A stretch of 8,664 bases of DNA from Oscillospiraceae bacterium (GTDB taxonomy: Bacteria > Bacillota_A > Clostridia > Oscillospirales > WRJC01): contig WQXD01000155.1 of assembly GCA_009785015.1 (NCBI GenBank), positions 1-8,664 on the forward strand. The letters run 5' to 3'. The position numbers were made by a program, and so were the translations under genes. How positions within the stretch are numbered: the stretch's first letter is position 1; each line of letters starts with the position of its first letter. Positions 1 through 5,608 of the stretch are shown here, piece after piece. The notes under the pieces were generated by a model. It had not been told where the DNA came from. It ran no database searches and saw only the letters and a program-made list of their open reading frames with translations.

Positions 1-14
1 AATTCAGATGACAT
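1..14 (-). CDS. Possible 5' end of a divergent gene leaving the window
   Basis: On the minus strand an ATG lies at 14-12, preceded by AGGA at 25-22 with a 7-base spacer and by a plausible promoter (33-61). Only four full codons (Met-Ser-Ser-Glu) fall inside the window, so nothing can be said about the product. The call rests on the start context alone. The predicted leader is very short, about 12 bases, which weakens it. Confidence 0.25.
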
Positions 15-32
15 TATTTCATCCTGTCGTCA

Positions 33-76
33 ATGATACCACGCCGCAAAAACTTTTTCAACGATTTTTTTTTTTT
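33..76 (-). promoter_or_regulatory. Candidate divergent sigma-A promoter with upstream A-tract
   Basis: Read on the minus strand, TTGAAA (61-56) is followed after exactly 17 bases by TATCAT (38-33). A TG one base before the -10 gives an extended -10 element. A run of 12 A (76-65) lies just upstream of the -35, at about -39 to -50 relative to a start near 26, which is where an UP element would sit. It would drive a gene leaving the left edge. The prediction is from sequence only; the A-tract could be chance in an AT-rich spacer. Confidence 0.4.
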
Positions 77-111
77 GTAACCGAGTTGTAACATTTGCGG
101 AAAAATTTTAT

Positions 112-140
112 TTGCAATTTTTGTGAATCTCTGATATAAT
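112..140 (+). promoter_or_regulatory. Probable promoter of the Rpn nuclease - ppk2 unit
   Basis: TTGCAA (112-117) and a perfect TATAAT (135-140) are separated by 17 bases, with TG at 132-133 making an extended -10. The -35 matches consensus at four of six positions. Transcription would start near 147, leaving a leader of about 36 bases. Two copies of TTGTAAC lie upstream (75-81 and 86-92), one helical turn apart, and could be an activator site. Confidence 0.6.
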
Positions 141-182
141 TGTATTTATAAAATTTACGAAAGCGGGTGAATACAATTTTTT

Positions 183-1190
183 ATGGATAAAGAAAACAAG
201 ATCAGATCATCTCTGGACGAACCGACCAAGCAGGCGGTGAAACAAATGTGGAACATAGACGTCGACGGCGAGATAATGAGCCCGTTAGTGGATTATGTGT
301 TCAAGCGCATATTCACCGCCGACGACAAAAATTCAAAAGCGGCGTTGATAGCTTTCATCAACAGCATATTGGAACACGAAAATGACGATAAAATCATCGA
401 CCTGACGATTATCAACCCTCAGATACCCGTTGAAAGAGGCACGGAGAAAAAATCGATATTCGATATAAGGGCGAAGTATAACAGCGGCAGGCAATCGGTG
501 ATCGAGATGCAGAAAGATCCAACGCCGGGGTTCAGAAAGCGGTCACAGCACATAATATCCAAGGTATACGCAGCGCAGGAAATATCGGGCCGGGAATACG
601 ACAAGCTGGAGAAGTGTTACCTTATATGCATCACCAACTTCAACATCATCACGGAGACAGAGGATTATATCAAGGACTACCGTTACCGTGACCGGCAGGG
701 AAATGACTTGACAGACGACGTGACTATCGTATTTTTAGATTTGTCGAAGATAGACGATGTGCTGGATAAAAGCGTCGGTGAAATGACAAATATAGAACGG
801 TGGGCGATATTTTTCAAATACATAAGCGACACCAGCAGGCGTGAAATATTAAACGATATATTAGAAAAAGAGGAGGGCATACGGATGGCAACGAATATAT
901 TGCTGCAAGTTAGCAAAGATGAAGAGGCAAGGGCATACTACGAGAGCGAACTGAGGTTTGAACTTGATCAGAGCAGCAGGATGAATCATGCAACAAGAGA
1001 AGGCCTGGCTCAGGGTATGGCTCAGGGTATGGCTCAAGGTATGGCTCAGGGTATGGCTCAGGGCATGGCTCAGGGAAAAACAGAGATGGCAAAGAATCTC
1101 ATCAAGATGGGCCTGTCAAACACCCAAATATCCGAAGCGACAAATTTTTCCATGTCGGAAGAAGACATTGACATCTTGAGGGGAGAATGA
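183..1190 (+). CDS. Rpn family PD-(D/E)XK nuclease (PDDEXK_2 type)
   Basis: This is a 335-residue protein of the Rpn (recombination-promoting nuclease, YhgA-like/PDDEXK_2) family. These are metal-dependent DNA endonucleases, often annotated as transposases, that act as toxic phage-defence proteins. The N-terminal family block SPLVDYVFKRIF is at 33-44 and INPQIPVER at 77-85. The catalytic core shows Asp94 in SIFDIRAKY and Glu108-x-Gln110 in VIEMQ, the usual D...ExQ arrangement. Residues 220-275 are charged and helical, 276-298 are AQGM repeats, and 299-335 form a small helical tail (MGLSNTQISEATNFS) typical of the family. All expected motifs are present, so the gene looks intact. The ATG at 183 has only a weak GGGTGA (165-170) about 12 bases upstream. 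By eye the gene is more AT-rich than its neighbours, consistent with accessory DNA. ppk2 follows 2 bases after the stop. Confidence 0.9.
   Translation: MDKENKIRSSLDEPTKQAVKQMWNIDVDGEIMSPLVDYVFKRIFTADDKNSKAALIAFINSILEHENDDKIIDLTIINPQIPVERGTEKKSIFDIRAKYNSGRQSVIEMQKDPTPGFRKRSQHIISKVYAAQEISGREYDKLEKCYLICITNFNIITETEDYIKDYRYRDRQGNDLTDDVTIVFLDLSKIDDVLDKSVGEMTNIERWAIFFKYISDTSRREILNDILEKEEGIRMATNILLQVSKDEEARAYYESELRFELDQSSRMNHATREGLAQGMAQGMAQGMAQGMAQGMAQGKTEMAKNLIKMGLSNTQISEATNFSMSEEDIDILRGE
871..877 (+). promoter_or_regulatory. Strong internal Shine-Dalgarno inside the Rpn gene
   Basis: AGGAGGG is followed by a 7-base spacer and an in-frame ATG at 885 (Met235 of the long protein). This is a much better ribosome binding site than the one at the gene's own start. 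The same bases encode Glu-Glu-Gly, so codon choice alone could produce it. Confidence 0.5.
885..1190 (+). CDS. Probable nested RpnS-like C-terminal protein (antitoxin candidate)
   Basis: This frame, nested in phase within the Rpn nuclease gene, would give a 101-residue protein equal to residues 235-335 of the long form. It starts MATNILLQVSKDEEARAYYE, lacks the nuclease core, and contains all five AQGM repeats plus the small C-terminal helical tail. Published work on E. coli Rpn proteins shows that their variable C-terminal domains are translated separately from internal starts (RpnS), block the toxic full-length protein (RpnL), and carry a helix with four-residue repeats that varies in number between strains. 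The strong Shine-Dalgarno at 871-877 and the repeat both fit that model. Separate translation here is inferred, not shown. Confidence 0.45.
   Translation: MATNILLQVSKDEEARAYYESELRFELDQSSRMNHATREGLAQGMAQGMAQGMAQGMAQGMAQGKTEMAKNLIKMGLSNTQISEATNFSMSEEDIDILRGE
1008..1079 (+). repeat. In-frame 12-bp tandem repeat encoding AQGM
   Basis: There are five full copies of GCTCAGGGTATG (starting 1008, 1020, 1032, 1044, 1056) and a partial sixth from 1068 that diverges after GCTCAGGG. Two copies differ by one base: AAGG in the third and GGCATG in the fifth. They encode Ala-Gln-Gly-Met five times, then AQGK (residues 276-299). Glycine every fourth residue suggests a helix with a small-residue packing face. 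Because the unit is 12 bases, gain or loss of copies keeps the frame, so this is a candidate variable-number repeat that changes helix length only. Confidence 0.9.
1178..1185 (+). promoter_or_regulatory. Ribosome binding site that sets the ppk2 start
   Basis: GAGGGGAG sits at the very end of the Rpn gene. It is 1-3 bases from the ATG at 1187, which overlaps the Rpn stop as ATGA, but 7-9 bases from the ATG at 1193. The second spacing is normal, so 1193 is the better start. Confidence 0.6.
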
Positions 1191-1192
1191 TC

Positions 1193-2065
1193 ATGGATAT
1201 CAGAAAATACAAAGTCGATGGCGGCGGGTTTGAGCTTTCCGGTTTTGATCCCGGGGATACGGGAAAATTCGGATCGGCCGGGGACGCCAAAAAATTCACG
1301 GCGAAAAATACCGAAAAAATCGCGAAGTATCAATCAAAGCTGTACGCAGAGGGAAAGACCGCGCTTTTGATCATATTTCAGGCGATGGACGCCGCGGGCA
1401 AGGACAGCGCGATCAAGCACGTGATGAGCGGAATAAACCCGCAGGGCGTCGGCGTGTACAGCTTCAAGCAGCCTTCCGCCAAGGAGCTCGCCCACGATTA
1501 TCTCTGGCGCGCGGCGAAGGTGCTGCCGGAACGCGGCAAAATCGGCATATTCAACCGTTCTTACTATGAGGACGTCTTGGTCGTCAAGGTACACAAACTC
1601 TATGAAAAACAGAATATGCCCGAATATTGCAAAACGGACGAAATCATCGCGAACAGATACCGGCAGATACGCGACTTCGAAAAATACCTGTGGGAAAACG
1701 GCACCGTGATTTTAAAATTCTATCTGAACCTGTCCAAGGAGACTCAGCGCAAGCGGTTTTTGGAGCGCATCGACAACAAAGATAAAAACTGGAAATTTTC
1801 GGAGGCCGATCTGCGGGAAAGAAATTTCTGGGACGATTATCAGGGTGCCTATCAGGCCGCCATCGCGGCCACCTCAACCGAAAACAACCCGTGGTACGTG
1901 GTCCCGGCGGACAACAAATGGTACACGCACGCAGTCGTTTCCGAAGCGCTGCTGCAGGCTTTGAAAAAAATAAACCCCGAATATCCGGTGATTTCGCCGT
2001 ATCAGGAGGGCGTGCTCGCCGAATGCAAGAAGCAATTGGCCAAAGAAGAGCCCCCGGCGAAATAA
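1193..2065 (+). CDS. ppk2: Polyphosphate:nucleotide phosphotransferase, PPK2 family
   Basis: PPK2 enzymes transfer phosphate from inorganic polyphosphate to nucleoside mono- or diphosphates in the cytoplasm, regenerating ADP/ATP or GTP; the reaction is reversible. From the start at 1193 the protein has 290 residues, the usual length for a one-domain PPK2. The P-loop is QAMDAAGKDSAIKHV (63-77), and NPQGVGVYSFKQPS (82-95) follows. IGIFNRSYYEDVLV (117-130) holds the Walker B/catalytic segment, and the Arg-rich lid region is near KRFLERIDNKDKNWKF (187-202). The MDAAGKD, NPQGV and IFNRSYYEDVL blocks resemble class III enzymes, which accept both AMP and ADP; that subclass call is from memory. An alternative ATG at 1187 would add two residues. 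It is probably cotranscribed with the Rpn gene. I found no clear terminator after it. Confidence 0.92.
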   Translation: MDIRKYKVDGGGFELSGFDPGDTGKFGSAGDAKKFTAKNTEKIAKYQSKLYAEGKTALLIIFQAMDAAGKDSAIKHVMSGINPQGVGVYSFKQPSAKELAHDYLWRAAKVLPERGKIGIFNRSYYEDVLVVKVHKLYEKQNMPEYCKTDEIIANRYRQIRDFEKYLWENGTVILKFYLNLSKETQRKRFLERIDNKDKNWKFSEADLRERNFWDDYQGAYQAAIAATSTENNPWYVVPADNKWYTHAVVSEALLQALKKINPEYPVISPYQEGVLAECKKQLAKEEPPAK

Positions 2066-2090
2066 TCGCGCCCGCGTACGAAATTGCGCC

Positions 2091-2119
2091 TTGACATTCG
2101 CGTATTGTTTTGATATAAT
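2091..2119 (+). promoter_or_regulatory. Consensus sigma-A promoter for the nucleoside hydrolase - prfA unit
   Basis: TTGACA (2091-2096) and TATAAT (2114-2119) match consensus at all twelve positions, with the ideal 17-base spacer and an extended -10 TG at 2111-2112. Transcription would begin near 2126, giving a leader of about 46 bases. It separates ppk2 from the next unit. I see no operator-like palindrome across it, so it may be strong and constitutive. Confidence 0.85.
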
Positions 2120-2171
2120 GGATGTAAAATAAAACGTCAAACTCAAACAAGTGAGGAAGTAAAGTAAATTT

Positions 2172-3113
2172 ATGGAAAGAATGAAAAATGTGATTTTGGA
2201 CACGGACATCGGGCCGGACTGCGACGACGCGGGCGCCATCGCGGTTTTAAACAAATTCAGCGATTTCGGCGAGGCCCGGCTTCTCGCTATGGGCAACTGC
2301 ACCGTCCACCCCGAGGGCGCGTACTGCATCGACGCGATAAACTGGTACTACGGCAGGCGCACGGTGCCGGTCGGAACCCTGAAGTCGGCGGAAGGCCCGG
2401 GAGCGGGCGACGACAGCTACCTGAAATACAACAAGTACATCTCCGAAAATTTCGACCACGCCTTCAAGCACACCCTCATACCCGACGTTGTGGATGTCTA
2501 CAGGGAGGCGCTTGAAAAAGTCGAGGACAACTCCGTGATATTCATCACCATAGGCATGCTCACGAATATAAAAAACCTGATGCAGTCCGCCCCCGACGGC
2601 TACAGCGACCTTCCCGGGCTCGAGCTCATGGAAAAGAAAGTGAAGAAACTCGTGTGCATGGCGGGGAATTTCAGAGCCGGCCACGACGACTTTTTCCCCG
2701 AGTTCAACGTAAAAACGGATGTGGAAGCGGCGAGGTATGTGGTCGGGAACTTTTCCGGCGACATCGTTTTCTGCCCGTATGAAATGGGCTATCCCGTAGT
2801 GACGGGCACAAGGCTCATATCGATGGGCGACATGAAGAAAAACCCCGTGGCAAAGGCGTACCAGATTTACTGCGGCGAAGCGGGGGGCAGGAACAGCTGG
2901 GACTTGGTGGCGGTGTATTACGCGGTGCGCGGCACCCACGGGATGTTCAAGGAATCCCGGAGGGGCCATCTGACCATAGACGAGAACGGGTATACGTATT
3001 TCAAGGAAGACCCCGCCGGAAGGCATATGATCACGGCCAACAAGGCCCCGACCGGGGAGATAGCGCAGATACTCGAGGATATAATCAACCTCACCCCGGA
3101 ATTGGTGCGGTGA
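2172..3113 (+). CDS. Nucleoside hydrolase (IunH/RihA-type fold), variant
   Basis: This 313-residue protein belongs to the calcium-dependent nucleoside hydrolase family, which splits the N-glycosidic bond of ribonucleosides to base and ribose in salvage. The N-terminus reads VILDTDIGPDCDDAGAIAVL (7-26). The classical signature is DTDPGxDD, so Asp10/Asp12 and Asp18/Asp19 look retained as metal ligands, with a two-residue expansion between them. Other landmarks are ITIGMLTNI (125-133), MAGNF (163-167), PEFNVKTDVEAA (176-187, matching the family's EFNxxxDPEAA) and SWDLVAVYYAV (242-252) with Asp244 as the late metal-binding Asp. Substrate specificity cannot be read from the sequence. The Shine-Dalgarno GAGGAAG (2153-2159) is 12 bases from the ATG, rather far, but an in-frame stop at 2160 excludes a much longer form. 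The DUF951 gene starts one base after its stop. Confidence 0.87.
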   Translation: MERMKNVILDTDIGPDCDDAGAIAVLNKFSDFGEARLLAMGNCTVHPEGAYCIDAINWYYGRRTVPVGTLKSAEGPGAGDDSYLKYNKYISENFDHAFKHTLIPDVVDVYREALEKVEDNSVIFITIGMLTNIKNLMQSAPDGYSDLPGLELMEKKVKKLVCMAGNFRAGHDDFFPEFNVKTDVEAARYVVGNFSGDIVFCPYEMGYPVVTGTRLISMGDMKKNPVAKAYQIYCGEAGGRNSWDLVAVYYAVRGTHGMFKESRRGHLTIDENGYTYFKEDPAGRHMITANKAPTGEIAQILEDIINLTPELVR

Positions 3114-3114
3114 T

Positions 3115-3297
3115 ATGGAGCTGTCGGCAGGCGACCGGGTCGAGACCAAAAAAAACCACCCGTGCGGCAAAAAGTCAAACAGATTCACAATTTTGAGAAC
3201 CGGGGCGGATATAAAGATAAAGTGCGACGGCTGCGGCCGGGAACTGATGCTCCCCCGGCTCAAAATGGAGAAAATGATAAAAAACGTGATTAAGTAA
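3115..3297 (+). CDS. DUF951 family small protein
   Basis: This 60-residue protein matches the DUF951 pattern (B. subtilis YyzM-like): a short beta-rich N-terminus (GDRVETKKNHPCG), then ADIKIKCDGCGRELMLPR, then a basic helical end. Cys17, Cys37 and Cys40, with His15 nearby, could bind one zinc ion, and the fold is probably SH3- or ribbon-like. Its function is unknown, although the family is widespread in Firmicutes next to housekeeping genes. No signal peptide or membrane segment is seen. It starts one base after the nucleoside hydrolase stop without a strong ribosome binding site, so translation is likely coupled. prfA begins 24 bases downstream. Confidence 0.88.
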   Translation: MELSAGDRVETKKNHPCGKKSNRFTILRTGADIKIKCDGCGRELMLPRLKMEKMIKNVIK

Positions 3298-3321
3298 TGT
3301 AGGGAAGAGAATATAGGCGAT

Positions 3322-4395
3322 ATGCTTGAAAAACTGGCGGAAGCCGAAAAAAAATACGAGGACATAAACGAAAAACTCACACAGATCGAAGTCGTGACGG
3401 ATCAGAACCTGACAAAAAAACTCATGAAGGAGCGCAAGGCGCTGGAGCCCGCAATCACAAAATTCAAGGAATACAAATCGGCCGAAAAAGGCTTCGGGCA
3501 GGCCCAGGAGATGCTGTCGGACCCCTTTATTGACCCGGAGCTGAAAGAGCTGGCAGTTGAGGAGCTGGAACACTGCAAGGCCGATATGGAGCGGCTCTTC
3601 GAAGAGCTCAAGATCCTGCTTCTGCCCAGGGATCCAAACGACGACAAAAGCGTGATCATCGAGATACGCGGCGGGGCGGGCGGCGAAGAAGCGGCCCTGT
3701 TCGCCCATTCGCTTTGCCGGATGTACACTATGTACGCCGAAAGCGTGGGGTACAAATACCAGATAATGTCGGAAAACCCGACGGAGCTCGGCGGATACAA
3801 GGAAGTCGTGTTTGAAATTGAGGGCGACGGCGCCTATTCCCGCTATAAGTTCGAGAGCGGCGTGCACCGGGTGCAAAGGGTGCCCGACACCGAATCCTCC
3901 GGCAGGGTGCATACCTCCACGGTGACCGTGGCGGTTTTGCCCGAGGCCGAGGATGTGGAAGTGGAGATAAATCCGGCGGATATAGAAATAGAGACGCACC
4001 GCTCGGGCGGAGCGGGCGGACAGCACGTCAACAAGACGGATTCGGCGGTCCGCCTCATACACAAACCCTCGGGCATAATCATAGAATGCCAGGACGAGCG
4101 CAGCCAGATCAAAAACAGGGACAAGGCGATGAAACTGCTCAGGACAAAGCTCTTCGAGGCGGAGACCGCAAAACAGATAAACGCGATAGCCTCGGAGAGA
4201 AAAAGCCAGGTGGGCACGGGCGACCGCAGCGAGCGGATAAGGACATACAACTTCCCCCAGGGCAGGGTCACCGACCACAGAATAAACCTGACGCTGTATA
4301 ACCTGCCAAACGTGCTCGACGGCGCCTTGGACAATATAATCGACGCGCTCATAACCGCCGACACCGCGGAAAAACTCAAAGAAGGCGGCGCATAG
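3322..4395 (+). CDS. prfA: Peptide chain release factor 1 (RF1)
   Basis: RF1 recognises UAA and UAG stop codons in the ribosomal A site and triggers peptide release. The 357-residue length is standard. An N-terminal coiled-coil domain (1-100) is followed by the [16 protein letters not shown] block (from about residue 112). The stop-codon recognition tripeptide is P188-D189-T190 in [18 protein letters not shown]; this PxT form marks RF1, whereas RF2 has SPF. The catalytic GGQ is at 232-234 in [18 protein letters not shown], followed by [11 protein letters not shown]. The gene is intact. AGGGAAGAG at 3301-3309 and a weak AGG at 3315-3317 precede the ATG. In many bacteria the next gene is prmC, the methyltransferase that modifies the GGQ glutamine; here the next gene is the convergent tmcAL, so prmC must be elsewhere or absent. 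Confidence 0.97.
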   Translation: MLEKLAEAEKKYEDINEKLTQIEVVTDQNLTKKLMKERKALEPAITKFKEYKSAEKGFGQAQEMLSDPFIDPELKELAVEELEHCKADMERLFEELKILLLPRDPNDDKSVIIEIRGGAGGEEAALFAHSLCRMYTMYAESVGYKYQIMSENPTELGGYKEVVFEIEGDGAYSRYKFESGVHRVQRVPDTESSGRVHTSTVTVAVLPEAEDVEVEINPADIEIETHRSGGAGGQHVNKTDSAVRLIHKPSGIIIECQDERSQIKNRDKAMKLLRTKLFEAETAKQINAIASERKSQVGTGDRSERIRTYNFPQGRVTDHRINLTLYNLPNVLDGALDNIIDALITADTAEKLKEGGA

Positions 4396-4427
4396 GGCAG
4401 AATTCTAAATAAAACGGGGCTTCTGCC
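4396..4427. terminator. Weak inverted repeat across the prfA/tmcAL convergence
   Basis: GGCAGAA (4396-4402) pairs with TTCTGCC (4421-4427) around an 18-base loop containing the tmcAL stop. It begins just after the prfA stop. On the plus strand it is followed by a mixed T-rich stretch rather than a clean T-run, and on the minus strand there is no T-run. It may act as a weak terminator or 3' stabilising hairpin. Confidence 0.25.
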
Positions 4428-5601
4428 TCATTTCGTTTATTTCGCCGCTTTTGTTTTTGAGCGCCAGTTTGCAGGTGTTGTCTATAAAGCAGTTTTTTTC
4501 GAATGTGCCGCTGCCCTTTATATCAGCCGGTTTTACGGCTATCGCTATTTTTGTTTTTTTGCGGATTTCGGCGATATACCGCGCGCCGCCGGGGCCAAGC
4601 GCCAGAACCGCCGTGAAATCCGGCGGGGTTTTTTGCATTTGTTTGGTTATGCCGAAAAAGGCGTTCAGCACCGCCCGCCGGGCCGCGGAGGGGGTGATGT
4701 GCTTCGCGCACAGCCTTTTGACGAGGGAACCATAGTCAAAGCAGCCGTCTAAGGCTTTTTTTATCCTGTGCTCCAGCCCGCCGCCGATTTCGGCCGCTTC
4801 GGCGATTTCCGCCGCGCCGAGCCTCGACAGCTGCGATATGACCGCGGGGGCCAAATTTTCCATGTCGGTGAATTTCCCGTTTCTCACCAAAGCGGACACA
4901 GCCTCATACGCGGGCCCGGGCATGAATGCTTCAAGGGGGGCCAAATTTGCGCCCCCCTTTATGAATTTGCGTATATAGGCCGCGCTCACCGCGGTTTTGT
5001 CGGCTGATTCGGAATTGAAATCCGCGCCCGTCCTTTTGATGGTGAATGGGATGACGGGCGAGTCTGATTTTTTAAGCGCCTTCAGGTATTCGATGGCCAA
5101 AATGTTGTTTGAGCCCAGCAGAACCGAGGCTTTTTTTTCGCCGTAAAGCGAATAAAACAGCCTGTGCACGCCGGCCGGATAGCTTTGGTTTCTGTCTGTT
5201 TTTATCATTTCGGATAATTTCGACTCAAAATCCGCCCCCATGATTTTTTCGGCGGCAAACTCCAGAAGCCCCAGATCCCCGCACTCGCTTCCAAAACACA
5301 TATGACCGATGCCCGAGAGCTTATTCATTATCCAGACGGCGCTTTGCGCGAATATGTTGGCAGGGGCGTTCGAATACACCGAGGGCAGCTCGAAAACCGC
5401 GTCCGCGCCGCATGAAACGGCGATTTCGGCCCTGTCGTATTTGGAGAACAGCGAAACCTCCCCCCGCTGGACCAAACTGCCGCTCATAACCGAAATCACG
5501 GCGGCGCCGGGAAACATTTCCTTTATTTTTTTTATCTGGTAAAAATGGCCGTTGTGAAACGGGTTGTACTCCGAGACCACCGCAACCGCCTTCTCCGCCA
5601 T
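4405..5601 (-). CDS. tmcAL: tRNA(Met) cytidine acetate ligase TmcAL
   Basis: TmcAL (YlbM family) makes N4-acetylcytidine at the wobble position of elongator tRNA(Met), activating acetate with ATP instead of using acetyl-CoA. The 398-residue protein opens with VVSEYNPFHNGHFYQIKKIK (8-27), whose H16-N-G-H19 is the HxGH nucleotidyltransferase signature. It continues with SVMSGSLVQRGEVSLFSKYDRAE (37-59), ELPSVYSNAPANIFAQSAV (71-89) and CFGSECGD (102-109). Later blocks are SNNILAIEYLKALKKS and KRTGADFNSE...SAAYIRKFI, all in the family order. It starts 8 bases beyond the stop of the URO-D-like gene, with AAAGG (5617-5613) 11 bases upstream, so it is probably the last gene of that operon. Its 3' end faces prfA with a 9-base gap. 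Confidence 0.95.
   Translation of the reverse strand: MAEKAVAVVSEYNPFHNGHFYQIKKIKEMFPGAAVISVMSGSLVQRGEVSLFSKYDRAEIAVSCGADAVFELPSVYSNAPANIFAQSAVWIMNKLSGIGHMCFGSECGDLGLLEFAAEKIMGADFESKLSEMIKTDRNQSYPAGVHRLFYSLYGEKKASVLLGSNNILAIEYLKALKKSDSPVIPFTIKRTGADFNSESADKTAVSAAYIRKFIKGGANLAPLEAFMPGPAYEAVSALVRNGKFTDMENLAPAVISQLSRLGAAEIAEAAEIGGGLEHRIKKALDGCFDYGSLVKRLCAKHITPSAARRAVLNAFFGITKQMQKTPPDFTAVLALGPGGARYIAEIRKKTKIAIAVKPADIKGSGTFEKNCFIDNTCKLALKNKSGEINEMRQKPRFI
4608..4634 (+). terminator. Candidate intrinsic terminator of the prfA unit, inside tmcAL
   Basis: CCGCCG (4608-4613), a 7-base loop and CGGCGG (4621-4626) form a GC-rich 6-bp hairpin, followed by GG and six T on the plus strand. It has a compact canonical form and lies about 215 bases past the prfA stop, antisense to tmcAL codons for Lys-Thr-Pro-Pro-Asp-Phe-Thr-Ala. 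The same bases are constrained by coding, so it may be chance. No better plus-strand terminator is visible nearer prfA. Confidence 0.4.
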
Positions 5602-5608
5602 TTGAAAT

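Noticed and set aside
53..76. Intrinsic terminator on the plus strand at the T12 run
   Set aside because: No stable hairpin precedes the T-run; only a short AAAAACTTTTT palindrome with no usable loop is present.
1008..1079. CRISPR-like or IS-end repeat array
   Set aside because: Units are 12 bp, directly abutting with no spacers, and translate in frame as AQGM, so this is a coding tandem repeat.
910..1092. Minus-strand frame with Pro-Glu-Pro-Tyr repeats
   Set aside because: It is the antisense reading of the 12-bp AQGM repeat. The repeat explains it and there is no start context.
2247..3380. Long minus-strand open frame (377 codons) opposite the nucleoside hydrolase
   Set aside because: It is the complement of a well-recognised gene, its His/Val/Arg-rich translation resembles no family, and it spans the DUF951 gene and the prfA start. 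It is a shadow of GC-rich codon usage.
3175..4278. Minus-strand open frame (367 codons) opposite prfA
   Set aside because: It is antisense to the highly conserved RF1 gene, and its translation shows no recognisable domain.
4743..4763. AGCC/GGCT followed by seven T inside tmcAL (plus strand)
   Set aside because: The stem is only 4 bp, too weak compared with the hairpin at 4608-4634.
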